Of a stretch of 64,000 nt of DNA, positions 25,973-34,579 are shown in pieces. Source of the DNA: Chryseomicrobium palamuruense (GTDB taxonomy: Bacteria; Bacillota; Bacilli; Bacillales_A; Planococcaceae). The first letter of the stretch is position 1; every line of letters starts with the position of its first letter. The DNA lies in the NCBI RefSeq assembly GCF_042649045.1, contig NZ_JBHSEF010000009.1, forward strand, positions 124,001-188,000, read 5' to 3'. A model generated the notes under the pieces. The model searched no databases, was not told the DNA's origin, and saw nothing but the letters and a program-made list of their open reading frames with translations. Made by a program: the position numbers and the translations under genes.

Positions 25973-26587
25973 TCAAAGATATCGTTTCAACATCGAAACG
26001 AGCTCTACGACTCTAGTAGAAGGGTTTCTTTCACTAAATATTATATGAGATTCAAAGCGCTCATTCGCTCGAATAGCGCGAGTGATAGCAAGATCCACAT
26101 ACTGTTCTAAATTCATATAGGTTAAAGACTGAGATTTTGAATAATCCGCCACATGATTTTTTAACTTTTGGGTTAGAATCTGGTTGGATAATGGTGCAGT
26201 TACTTCTTCAAAGTGTAGTAAAAACCATAGCTCAAAACTGATATTGCTCCAAGCGACCTTCATGTTCTTTGATTCTGCATTTCTAATGGCAACATCAAAG
26301 TCAGTAAAGCGATCTTTATCAAAAACGAGCCATACTTCTAGGTATTCATTTTTAAGTCTTAACTTTTCTGCAATAGGAATGAGTTTAGAGGTGGATTGAC
26401 CAGCTCCCTCAATCTCTAAATCTACTTTTTCGACGATGAGTTGTTCATGGTATTTTTGGTCCATCAGTCGTTTTATGGATTGAAAGTATGCGACCTCTGT
26501 CTTTTCACCTTCAGTAATGATAAGAATTCTAGGAAATCGAACAGAACGCGTATTTTCCTTTCTTCCTTTTTTCTGTCTTCTAGTCAT
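25973..26587 (-). CDS. rloB: RloB-family TOPRIM-like protein
   Basis: A 204-residue protein of the RloB family. The TOPRIM-like signature is visible as ILIITEGEKTEVAYF (acidic Glu near residue 27) and WLVFDKDRF (Asp-x-Asp near 90), with a C-terminal SFELWFLLHFE segment typical of RloB. In OLD-type systems such a TOPRIM module is the nuclease partner of an ABC-type ATPase. Its start overlaps the upstream rloA stop by 8 bases, so the two are translationally coupled. Lactococcal AbiL has a comparable ATPase-plus-RloB layout (from memory). Confidence 0.8.
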   Translation of the reverse strand: MTRRQKKGRKENTRSVRFPRILIITEGEKTEVAYFQSIKRLMDQKYHEQLIVEKVDLEIEGAGQSTSKLIPIAEKLRLKNEYLEVWLVFDKDRFTDFDVAIRNAESKNMKVAWSNISFELWFLLHFEEVTAPLSNQILTQKLKNHVADYSKSQSLTYMNLEQYVDLAITRAIRANERFESHIIFSERNPSTRVVELVSMLKRYL

Positions 26588-27806
26588 GGTCTGTTCCCCA
26601 CATGTTGAAGCCTTTTAAAATGGGAACGCCACCGTACTTCCCTAAGAGGTAATCTTTATGGTAAGAGGCGTCATTTCTTACAGAACGATCTTCTTCTAGT
26701 TTGTATTCAACTAAACTATAAAGCTCAGAGGACAAGTCGCTCTTTTTTTCTACGAACCAGATTTGATCCCGTCGGAACACATCATTTGTTAACGTGTAAT
26801 TGTCGTGCGTCGTATAGATAAGCTGCGCGTTCTTTGGGTTTGTATCTGGATCATGGAATAAATCAATAATATAACGAAGTAGTAAAGGGTGTAATTTTGC
26901 GTCAAGTTCGTCTATACAAATAACGCCACCTTTTAAGAACACTTCTTGTAATTCAAAGAACATAGAAAATACCTTTTGAGTTCCACTGGATTCATCCTTA
27001 AACGGAATTTCCATCGGTCCTCGTGGTGTATCGTAAACAGAAGATATTCTATAATACTCTTGATTGTCTCGGGTGTTTTTCTCCACGTTGATTTTTAAGA
27101 TAGGTACGCTAATCGCGTTTAAAAATTTTACAATCTCCATTTGAAATAGAGAGTCTTCAATTTTTTCGTCGATATAGGTGGAATGAATACTTTCATAGCT
27201 AGGGTTTCCAAAATCGATAATAGGTGTCTCCGTAAACCATTCATAGACATCCTGAATTTCTTTTATAGTTAAACCTGCTAAAACGGATAAGACGAGTGAG
27301 GAATCTTTTATTTTATCTTGAATGATTTTAAGTTCTTTAATTTTAGAATGAGAGATCTCAGTCCCGTTACGTTCGAATACGGGTACATATTTTTCTTTAT
27401 AACGCATATCTCGTTTAAACAACCACTCACTCATAATGTCTGACTTTGAATTCATTTCAAACCCATATTGATATTCACCCGATTTTGTTCTGATATATAC
27501 TTCAAATAACGAATTGGTTTTCTGGTCTTGAAACGCAAATTGTTTGAGATGAAGATTCTTATTAACGGATGAAAGCATAAACGATTTGCTGACAGCTTCC
27601 TTCATAAATTCAAAGGCTTCTATCACGCTACTTTTGCCACTGGCATTGGCTCCATAAATGGCTACCACTTTTAACAGCGAGTCAGCAAATTTTTGAGGAG
27701 GCGTAATAACGTTTGTCATATGTTCTTTAATGGAGCTTGAAATCATATTGAGAGACGTTTCTTCACTAAAGGCTTTATAGTTTTTAAAGTTAAACTGAAT
27801 TAACAT
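26580..27806 (-). CDS. rloA: RloA-family AAA/ABC-type ATPase
   Basis: A 408-residue ATPase. FKNYKAF near the start, Walker A YGANASGKSS at 51-60, the Walker B region VICIDELDAKLHP and the switch IYTTHDN define the SMC/ABC-like AAA_15/21 class of RloA and OLD-type proteins. With RloB it forms a two-gene unit associated with restriction loci; an anti-phage, probably abortive, function is inferred. ATG at 27806 has GGGAGTG upstream; the frame is open to 27848 without a signal. Confidence 0.82.
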   Translation of the reverse strand: MLIQFNFKNYKAFSEETSLNMISSSIKEHMTNVITPPQKFADSLLKVVAIYGANASGKSSVIEAFEFMKEAVSKSFMLSSVNKNLHLKQFAFQDQKTNSLFEVYIRTKSGEYQYGFEMNSKSDIMSEWLFKRDMRYKEKYVPVFERNGTEISHSKIKELKIIQDKIKDSSLVLSVLAGLTIKEIQDVYEWFTETPIIDFGNPSYESIHSTYIDEKIEDSLFQMEIVKFLNAISVPILKINVEKNTRDNQEYYRISSVYDTPRGPMEIPFKDESSGTQKVFSMFFELQEVFLKGGVICIDELDAKLHPLLLRYIIDLFHDPDTNPKNAQLIYTTHDNYTLTNDVFRRDQIWFVEKKSDLSSELYSLVEYKLEEDRSVRNDASYHKDYLLGKYGGVPILKGFNMWGTDHD

Positions 27807-27930
27807 GAATTTCACTCCCTTTTCTAGAAGTATAGAATATATTTTCAATAAAAGATATGAATATGAGAAAAAATCTCATATTATGACACCTAATAACATA
27901 TTTCGTGATTTTATAAAAGGGGAGAACGCA

Positions 27931-28488
27931 ATGCCTAAGTGCACATGGCCAGGAACAAGTGAGTTGATGCAGGACTACCATGAAAAAGAATGGGGAAAGC
28001 CGTCAAAGGGCGACGACCGATATCTATTTGAGATGCTTTCCTTAGAAGGGGCGCAGGCGGGACTATCCTGGATTACCATACTGAAAAAACGTGAAGGTTA
28101 CCGGGAAGCTTTCCGAAACTTTAACATCGATATCTGTGCGAATCTGTCGGATGAGGATCTGGAACACATCCGGACGAGTTTCGAGATTGTCCGTAACAAA
28201 GCAAAAATTAAATCCGTCCGCACGAATGCACAAGCTATCAAGAGAATTCAAGAAGAGTTTGGCTCGTTCTCTGATTTTCTCTGGTCGTATGTCGATCACG
28301 CTCCGATCATCCATATGCCTAAAAAAGAAAGCGACGTCTTGACGGAAAATGACCTGTCTCGTCAGATGAGTAAAGACTTAAAGAAGCGTGGTTTTACATT
28401 TGTCGGTCCGGTCATTCTCTATACGTATATGCAGGCTGTCGGAATGATTGATGATCACGTGGTCGGGTGTTCAGAGAAGAGTAAATGA
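27931..28488 (+). CDS. tag: DNA-3-methyladenine glycosylase I
   Basis: A 185-residue Tag-type glycosylase that excises 3-methyladenine in base excision repair. Zinc-snap ligands are visible: Cys4 (PKCTW), His in DYHEKEWG and the C-terminal DDHVVGC. The catalytic core includes LFEMLSLEGAQAGLSWITIL and FVGPVILYTYMQAVGM. ATG at 27931 follows AAAGGGGAG. It is divergent from rloA and overlaps the next frame, extending the repair theme of the island. Confidence 0.9.
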   Translation: MPKCTWPGTSELMQDYHEKEWGKPSKGDDRYLFEMLSLEGAQAGLSWITILKKREGYREAFRNFNIDICANLSDEDLEHIRTSFEIVRNKAKIKSVRTNAQAIKRIQEEFGSFSDFLWSYVDHAPIIHMPKKESDVLTENDLSRQMSKDLKKRGFTFVGPVILYTYMQAVGMIDDHVVGCSEKSK

Positions 28489-28517
28489 TGAAAGATACTA
28501 ATGGGAGAAGTGAAATC

Positions 28518-29321
28518 ATGAAATCACAAGTAAACGAATTTTGCGAGACGTATCAGCTTTTTAAGGACGATGCCATACAACAAGTGCAGTTGGAGCATCG
28601 TTTTCGATTAGCGCAAGCATTTGAAGTCGAAGAAGGCATGCGGATTTTAGAGATTGGGTGTGGACAAGGGGACATGACCGTCGTTCTAGCAGACCGGGTA
28701 GGAGAAAGTGGTCATGTAACGGCGATTGATATAGCAAGCGGAGACTATGGTTCTCCACTAACTCTTAATCAGTCCCATCAGCAAATTATGCAAACCGAGT
28801 TAGGGGAACGAATCGACTTCCATCTGGAAACAGACCTTCTTACTTTTGATGTGGCGGAACATTACGACTGTGTCGTATTTGCTCATTCCAGTTGGTATTT
28901 TCACTCACCGGAAGCCCTAACCCGCTACTTTGAAAAGATTCGAACGATCACATCTAAACTTCTTTTTGCAGAATGGGACCTTAATTACACACAGACTTCC
29001 CAGCGCGGTCACTTTAGTGCGGTGATGTTACTCGCTCTTAATTCAGCGATTGCCAGGAACGACAGCAATATTCAACACTTGTTTAGCCGAGAGACGATTA
29101 AACAGATGCTCAAGAATTCAGGATTTGCGATTCGAAAAGATAGAGTGGTTTTTTCAGCCTATCTTCAAGACGGTCAGTGGGAGATCGAGTACGCCACAGA
29201 CGTTTATAGTGAGTTTCCAACGTCGTCAACCCAATTACATACACTTGCTACATCTCTCTATCAAGTGATGAAAGGGTCAGGAAAAGAATCGTTAGATACC
29301 TTTGTAATAATAGGAACATAA
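28518..29321 (+). CDS. Class I SAM-dependent methyltransferase
   Basis: A 267-residue protein with the SAM-binding motif ILEIGCGQGDM (about residue 40-50) and the following acidic strand end VTAIDIA, then FAHSSWYFHSP. A small-molecule methyltransferase is likely; no specific family is recognised. The frame starts earlier (28485, overlapping tag) but the ATG at 28518 has GGGAGAAG. Probably cotranscribed with tag. Confidence 0.72.
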   Translation: MKSQVNEFCETYQLFKDDAIQQVQLEHRFRLAQAFEVEEGMRILEIGCGQGDMTVVLADRVGESGHVTAIDIASGDYGSPLTLNQSHQQIMQTELGERIDFHLETDLLTFDVAEHYDCVVFAHSSWYFHSPEALTRYFEKIRTITSKLLFAEWDLNYTQTSQRGHFSAVMLLALNSAIARNDSNIQHLFSRETIKQMLKNSGFAIRKDRVVFSAYLQDGQWEIEYATDVYSEFPTSSTQLHTLATSLYQVMKGSGKESLDTFVIIGT

Positions 29322-29374
29322 GAAGTTTCAAAACAAATTTGTCTACATATCGAGTGAAGAAAGGCGGTCTTCTC

Positions 29375-29770
29375 ATGTCAAAAGGATTGCTTCATCATAT
29401 TGAACTGTATGTGTCCGATCTTATACGGTCAACGGAGTTCTGGGGTTGGTTATTAGAGGAACTGGGGTATGAGCCTTTTCAATCTTGGGAGAGTGGACAG
29501 AGTTGGAAGCTAGCCGAGACCTACATTGTCTTCGTCCAAGCAGAAGAACGGTTTCTGGACATCCCCTATCATAGATGTCGAGTCGGCCTCAATCATTTAG
29601 CATTCCACGCAAGTTCCCGACAACAAATAGATGAGATGACCGTGAAATTGAGGGAGAAAGGAGTTAAACTCCTGTATACCGATAAACATCCCTTTGCCGG
29701 CGGCGACAACTATTATGCTGTTTTCTTTGAAGATCCAGATAGATTAAAGGTTGAATTGGTAGCTCCTTAA
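29375..29770 (+). CDS. VOC-family (glyoxalase-like) protein
   Basis: A 131-residue single VOC module pair: HIELYVSDLIRSTEFWGWLL at the start, VGLNHLAFHA in the middle and YAVFFEDPDRLKVELVAP at the end, with His and Glu at the usual metal positions. Could be a metal-dependent lyase, dioxygenase or antibiotic-binding protein. ATG at 29375 follows AAAGGCGG. Confidence 0.75.
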   Translation: MSKGLLHHIELYVSDLIRSTEFWGWLLEELGYEPFQSWESGQSWKLAETYIVFVQAEERFLDIPYHRCRVGLNHLAFHASSRQQIDEMTVKLREKGVKLLYTDKHPFAGGDNYYAVFFEDPDRLKVELVAP

Positions 29771-29907
29771 CTTTCCTGTATTTTGTTGTGATGATCGCTT
29801 TATTAACTAGAAAGTGGGCAGGTTCTTTGAATGATACAAAAAAATACAGTCACTTTTTTGTAACCTTCTGGAAACTTGAACGACTACTTCACTAGGATGG
29901 TGATGAC

Positions 29908-31017
29908 ATGAAAAAAACGACAACTTTAGTGCTAGCAGCCATACTCCTAGCTGGATGCGGGACAGCAAACGGGGGAGATCAGACACCTCAAGCACAGGAG
30001 CAGGTGAAGACCGTGGAATTCCCAAAGCTCAAACAAACAGTAAGTGAAGATCTACGGAATGAGAAACTACACCCGCAGGAAGACATGGGTGGGTTCCCGA
30101 AAGAAGTACTAGAGATACAGGGGCAGGAAGGCCAAATCGCAATGCAAGTCCTTGAAGAGGTATTAGGTGGCTACGAGGGAGTACAGGAACAGACTGTCAC
30201 GTATTTTCAAAATGAAACGACGGATACGCACAAAATCGGCTTTTATATTGGAATGAAAGAGGAAGACGCTAAGTTTGATCAGGTGTTTGATGCACTTCAA
30301 CAGAAAGTCGACAAGGGAGAAATCTTGGCGAAGTACGTTCATTTTCAACCTATTACGTACTCACAGCAAGAATTGAATGACACACTTGATGAGTTGTATG
30401 CAAAACTGAAATTCTCGTATATCGGTCGCAAGGGTGGCCACTTCGGGATGAGCATCAGCCCAATTACAAATGTTGTTCAAGTCGACCACAACATGTTCAC
30501 GGATGAAAATCAGGAAAAAATCCGCGAATTATTTGGGGAGTGGGAAGTTGAGTTTACGCAATCGGGAGCCATGATACCAGGTCCGGGAGAGCCCCTGGTA
30601 ATTTTTCCTGATGAAGAGTTTACAACTAAACCTCAGACAGGTGGTGAAATCATCATGTTTGTCGGAGAAAAAACGGTTCATACGTACAGTATGCACTATG
30701 ATTTCGAAGGAGCAGCCGAGCTCAAGGTGGGCATGCGTGTCGATATCGAACCGAATGGACCTACTCTAGCTTCCTTCCCTGGCAAAGGAGGGGCATCGTT
30801 CGTGACGGTTTACCCGAACTATAAACCGGAAGGCGCCACACTCTCTGAATTTGAAGTAAATGCGCGAGCGATCGAGCAATTGACAGAGGAGCAACGAAGA
30901 AAGCATCCTTTGTTAGAGTCGGCGGTATATGATGCTGCTGCGAAATCGTGGAATATCACATTCTCTTTCGATTGGGAAGATATAGAGCCAGTCGAAATTA
31001 TGATAGAAGACAAATAA
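29908..31017 (+). CDS. Putative lipoprotein, unknown function
   Basis: A 369-residue exported protein with a short signal and lipobox ILLAGC (Cys at about residue 17), followed by a Gly/Gln/Pro-rich linker. The mature part is acidic, with repeated beta-rich stretches (NEKLHPQEDMGGFPKEVLEI, FVTVYPNYKPEG). No family recognised. AGGATGGTG precedes the ATG and a terminator follows directly, so it is a single-gene unit. Confidence 0.65.
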   Translation: MKKTTTLVLAAILLAGCGTANGGDQTPQAQEQVKTVEFPKLKQTVSEDLRNEKLHPQEDMGGFPKEVLEIQGQEGQIAMQVLEEVLGGYEGVQEQTVTYFQNETTDTHKIGFYIGMKEEDAKFDQVFDALQQKVDKGEILAKYVHFQPITYSQQELNDTLDELYAKLKFSYIGRKGGHFGMSISPITNVVQVDHNMFTDENQEKIRELFGEWEVEFTQSGAMIPGPGEPLVIFPDEEFTTKPQTGGEIIMFVGEKTVHTYSMHYDFEGAAELKVGMRVDIEPNGPTLASFPGKGGASFVTVYPNYKPEGATLSEFEVNARAIEQLTEEQRRKHPLLESAVYDAAAKSWNITFSFDWEDIEPVEIMIEDK

Positions 31018-31020
31018 GTG

Positions 31021-31053
31021 AAAGCACCCAACCTCAAAGGTTTGGGTGCTTCT
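31021..31053. terminator. Terminator between lipoprotein and esterase genes
   Basis: AAGCACCCAACCT pairs with AGGTTTGGGTGCTT around a short loop; it separates two convergent genes and is T-rich on both sides. Confidence 0.65.
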
Positions 31054-31057
31054 GCGT

Positions 31058-31711
31058 TTAGTTCGTTTTACTCGCTACATCTTTCAACAACCATGCCGTA
31101 AAGTCTTCATAGACAGGCATGGAGACGAAGTGAGCATCTGGGTACGATTGAAAGGTCACGTCTGCCTTCCGGGAAGTGAAGAAGTCACGGGCGGCTTCTC
31201 CCCACTGATATGGCAAAACGGGATCTTGTTGACCATGGGAAATAAAATAGCGTACATGATTTGCACTTGGCAAAATGTCTTCTTTTTGAATGAAGTCCGG
31301 AACGTAGCCGCTGAGCGCAAGAACTCCCCGGATTCGGGCGGGAATTCGAGTACTTAGGGACATCGAAGAAATCGCTCCTTGGCTGAAGCCCATGAAATAG
31401 ACGTAGTCTTTGTCTACAGGATAATTTGCAACCGCGTAGTCTAAGAACTCCGTAAGTTTCGACATCGCATCTTCAAATACGGTCCGGTGTGGCTTACCGA
31501 ACCCTTCGATTGTGAAGAACGCATAACCTGGTGGTTGTGAAATAGGTCCGCGTAGATTAAAGATGATGAACTGATCCGCTAATTTCTCAACAAGAGGGAG
31601 CAGGTCATGCTCATTGCTGCCCATTCCGTGTAAGACAAATAGAGCTGGATAGGTTTTTGATGAATCCATGGACGACGGTTGACGAATTTCATAATGAAGT
31701 GGAGCGTTCAA
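31058..31711 (-). CDS. Carboxylesterase/phospholipase, alpha/beta hydrolase
   Basis: A 217-residue Abhydrolase_2 type enzyme. The catalytic triad is readable: Ser110 in GFSQGA, Asp163 in HGQQDPVLP and His194 in PDAHFV, with an oxyanion-hole LHGMGSNEHD. Relatives are YtpA/YvaK-like carboxylesterases and acyl-protein thioesterase-like enzymes acting on short esters. Cytosolic, no signal peptide. Confidence 0.82.
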   Translation of the reverse strand: MNAPLHYEIRQPSSMDSSKTYPALFVLHGMGSNEHDLLPLVEKLADQFIIFNLRGPISQPPGYAFFTIEGFGKPHRTVFEDAMSKLTEFLDYAVANYPVDKDYVYFMGFSQGAISSMSLSTRIPARIRGVLALSGYVPDFIQKEDILPSANHVRYFISHGQQDPVLPYQWGEAARDFFTSRKADVTFQSYPDAHFVSMPVYEDFTAWLLKDVASKTN

Positions 31712-32121
31712 TTAAATCTTCCTCCCTAATAATTACTTTTATAAAGTAGATTACATTTAGTAACTTAATTATAGGAGAAAGGACAAGAAGTTGCAAGCTG
31801 CTCTATTAAAAAAATCAAATCAGGAAAGGAAACTGAGCCACTTAGTTATTTTATAACGTCTGTTAATTAGCTAATATTTATCGAAAGAGAAAAAACACCA
31901 TAACTGATACGATGTTAAGCGACTAAACCTACATCATGTCCAGAAAGGTGCCTTCTATGAACCAATTTAGCACAGTAATCAACAGTCAATCGGTTTAGAG
32001 TCGTCTCATTCTTAAAAGGTACGCTGCCTTTTGAATGGCGAAACGCCTTAGCTGAACTGCTCTATGATCTCAAGATAGGGTCTTTTTAGAGAACCTTCAT
32101 TTTAGTTAATCAACAAACGTG
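31712..32121. other. Intergenic region, nothing recognised
   Basis: Contains AT-rich sequence and several stop codons in all frames. Weak inverted repeats (AAAAGG with CCTTTT near 32016) are the only structure. No gene or promoter can be supported. Confidence 0.4.
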
Positions 32122-32637
32122 CTATTTTATATATTTACTCAAGACTTCATCTTTAATTTTGCTATACAATTCTACACTTTCTTTTTCTCCGGATAAGAAA
32201 TCTAGCCCTTTCAATTCTCCAACATTATTTAAATCAGTTACTGATTTTTTCAGTACCTTTCCATTTACACTATACTTTCCGTAATCTATTCCAACTAGAC
32301 CATTTACCTGATCAGCCTCATGACCATATCTTAAAAAAAGAATATACTCTCTATCATTCTCCATAGGTGTATAGCCCTCTACTTGCTGATATTCATTGTT
32401 ACTAGTTAAATAATAAGGTTCAGAGACTTTGATGATCTCATCTTGTGTAAACACCCCTTTAAAAACCTCTAACACTTGAACTTCACGAATGGTACTAATA
32501 TATGGAGACTCGCCACTCGTATCTTCTTTGCCAATAATAACATTAGGAGTAACCTTTACTTTAACAATGTCTCCACTGCTATCTTCTAAATCTTTTAGTT
32601 CACTAGATATTTGATAATCTGGGTGAGGAATAAATGA
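32122..32637 (-). pseudogene. 5'-truncated secreted-type protein, unknown
   Basis: The frame is open for about 170 codons (segments YQISSELKDLEDSSGDIVKV, VLEVFKGVFTQDE, YILFLRYGHEADQVNGL) but has no ATG, and a stop precedes it at the 5' end, right where the next plus-strand gene begins. The VKVTPNVIIGK and EILEVFKG-like pattern with a loop EPYYLT resembles small Bacillus lipoproteins that carry a signal peptide, which is missing here. A 117-residue product could start at GTG/ATG 32475. Confidence 0.5.
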
Positions 32638-33125
32638 AAATTAAATTAAATCGTAGTGAATTGCAAACTAACGATGACATTTGGAATGCTGTTTTATCAG
32701 CCTATGGAGAGTATGTTTTTCCGACAGACGAAGAGAAAACAAACGATTTCATAATTTTGTTTAATTATTTTTGTGAGCTTGAAAGTGGAGGGCATGAAAG
32801 CTTATTCAATTGGTTTTCAGAGCATATCGAGGAAATGGGTATCCAAACGTACTTAAATAGATTGACGAAAATGCTTGAAAAAGTTGACGCTCATGAATAC
32901 GCAGTAATAGAAAAGAATTATATTGAGGAACTATGGAGATTATTTTTAGCTGTAGAAAATAGTAGAAGTAAAGAACCTCATTATAAAAGTTTGGAAGAGG
33001 AATTTTATATTCTCATTGATAAAGCAGATAGTGAATATAGAAATCTTGGTGAGGAATTAAGTGAGCGACTAAGTAATTATGCCAATGTAATTTATACGGA
33101 GCTATTTGAGATAGTGGAACAATAG
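32634..33125 (+). CDS. DUF4375/DMP19-like protein (immunity-type)
   Basis: A 163-residue acidic all-helical protein. The segment IILFNYFCELESGGHESLFN followed by YLNRLTKMLEKVDAHEY resembles the DUF4375 (DMP19) family, whose members often occur as immunity proteins in polymorphic-toxin loci. No toxin gene is adjacent, so it may be an orphan immunity gene. GGGTGAGG precedes the ATG. The adjacent truncated gene and repeat element suggest recent rearrangement. Confidence 0.5.
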   Translation: MKIKLNRSELQTNDDIWNAVLSAYGEYVFPTDEEKTNDFIILFNYFCELESGGHESLFNWFSEHIEEMGIQTYLNRLTKMLEKVDAHEYAVIEKNYIEELWRLFLAVENSRSKEPHYKSLEEEFYILIDKADSEYRNLGEELSERLSNYANVIYTELFEIVEQ

Positions 33126-33578
33126 CTTTCCTTCCTCAACTAACGGGTGCTGGTTTAGTTAAAGAAGCCAGTAAAAAACATCGAATAGAGGCTGGGACAT
33201 AAGTACAAAATATTAACCTGATTAGCTGAATACGCAATAGTAAAACCGCGTAAAATCAAGGTTCTTGAAACTTGATTATGCGCGGTTTATTCATTTTACT
33301 GAGTTATGTCCCAGCCTCTTTTATCGTATTGAAAAACAATAGTAACCTTTAACAAAACCTTTATATAAGTTAATCTGATTAAAATGAAAAATCGTGAAAA
33401 GTACCCAAAGGTCTGGGAGCTTTACTATCTTATTTGATACCATTAAATTCTTCTTCAGAGACTTGCAGTTGCTTATGCAAAATTTCCTTCCAGAGGTGTC
33501 CTTTAACTTCGCCCGCTTCCACGTACCATCAGGCATCCGTTTTATTCAATTAATGACCATTTGCTTTTCGTCTTTTTC
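33126..33578. other. Intergenic region with inverted-repeat element and a gene tail
   Basis: Holds the 133-base inverted-repeat element at 33187-33319. At 33430-33528 on the minus strand an open tail of 32 residues (VEAGEVKGHLWKEILHKQLQ, then VSEEEFNGIK) ends in a stop and has no start; it is the end of an unidentified gene. Other frames here are shadows. Confidence 0.5.
33187..33319. repeat. MITE-like element: long inverted repeat with an internal hairpin
   Basis: AGAGGCTGGGACATAA at 33187-33202 is matched by its exact complement at 33304-33319. Inside, AAACCGCGTAAAATCAAG and CTTGATTATGCGCGGTTT form a second long hairpin (33243-33288). The gaggctgggacataa core occurs in other Firmicutes intergenic repeats (from memory). 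It could be a non-autonomous transposable element or a structured RNA/terminator. Confidence 0.65.
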
Positions 33579-34463
33579 CTACAAAATCTGCTGAAGATAA
33601 TGTCGTATATTGTCTGCCAGCTTAGGGGCATTGAACGAATAGAGTAGTTGAATGGTCGCTTCAACTTGCGCACGTCCTTCCTCTTTTTTTCCGATCCGGA
33701 TGTCATAGATTCCTTTGAGTTGCATCAAATGAAGCTTTTCAAATAAGCGTTGCTCCGGAATCGCGATGTCTTCCAGGTACGCTAGGAACTCATTCATTTC
33801 CTGTCTGTAGTGAAATGCATCATCGAATCGATTGACCGGACCGATTAAGTAAATCACGGTATTGAAAAGAATAGAAGTGACCAAGGTATTCACTTTTTCA
33901 TAGTCTCTAAAGCGCGAGCTCTTGACGTAAGCGGTCTTAGATAAACTCATCACCATCTCGGGTTCGAGAAGCAGCATCGTGCCGTTGTAAAGTGACAACT
34001 CGTAGAATCCCCACTCTTCCACGCCAAACAGATAATCCGAAAGCAGCTGAACATGGTGAGTCTGAATCTCCTGAGAGAGAGACGTTCCTGCGACAATACT
34101 TTCATAGACTTCAAGGAGCAACGCATTGTTGTGATAAGTGACGATGCCGTATTCTTTCCACTTCGCGTGCTGCTCTTTTTTTAACTGGTGCAGCCCTTCC
34201 TGATTTCTAGTTATATACAGGGAACCAGCGGTTTGAAAGAAGTTCTGCACAGAATCCAGAGAATAATCATGGTGCATATAGAGAAATTCCTCAAAAGGAA
34301 TCATCAATTTTTCTAGTAACTGCGTCATAAGTTCAAGACTTATATCCGATTCTCCACGTTCAAATTTGGATAAAAAGGATACGGAGCAGACGCCATCGGC
34401 TAGCGTATGTAACGTAATGCCTTTCTTTTTTCGAATGTCTCTTACTGTACTTCCGTATTTCAT
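33579..34463 (-). CDS. XRE/Rgg-type transcriptional regulator
   Basis: A 294-residue regulator with an N-terminal helix-turn-helix (residues 5-62: VRDIRKKKGITLHTLADGV, then SFLSKFERGESDISLELM) and a long helical C-terminal repeat domain of the Rgg/GadR/MutR kind. Such proteins often sense peptides or regulate the gene beside them. It is divergent from the amidohydrolase gene with 116 bases between starts, so that gene is the likely target. Start at 34463 chosen over 34493 because AAGGGGGG lies just upstream. Confidence 0.8.
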   Translation of the reverse strand: MKYGSTVRDIRKKKGITLHTLADGVCSVSFLSKFERGESDISLELMTQLLEKLMIPFEEFLYMHHDYSLDSVQNFFQTAGSLYITRNQEGLHQLKKEQHAKWKEYGIVTYHNNALLLEVYESIVAGTSLSQEIQTHHVQLLSDYLFGVEEWGFYELSLYNGTMLLLEPEMVMSLSKTAYVKSSRFRDYEKVNTLVTSILFNTVIYLIGPVNRFDDAFHYRQEMNEFLAYLEDIAIPEQRLFEKLHLMQLKGIYDIRIGKKEEGRAQVEATIQLLYSFNAPKLADNIRHYLQQIL

Positions 34464-34579
34464 CTCTTGTAACCCCCCTTTATAAAATTCCACTATATGA
34501 GAAAAATGTTAAGCTGTATTATTCTCCACTATACAATAAAGGGAGGAAGTTCAAAACGTATAAATGATGGGGGATTAAT

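Noticed and set aside
25973..27806. PARIS-type (AriA/AriB) system
   Set aside because: The TOPRIM-like partner has RloB features rather than DUF4435, so RloAB is the better call.
33321..33594. Two overlapping short frames on opposite strands (71 and 66 codons)
   Set aside because: Neither has a ribosome binding site; the only protein-like reading here is a different 32-codon tail at 33430-33528.
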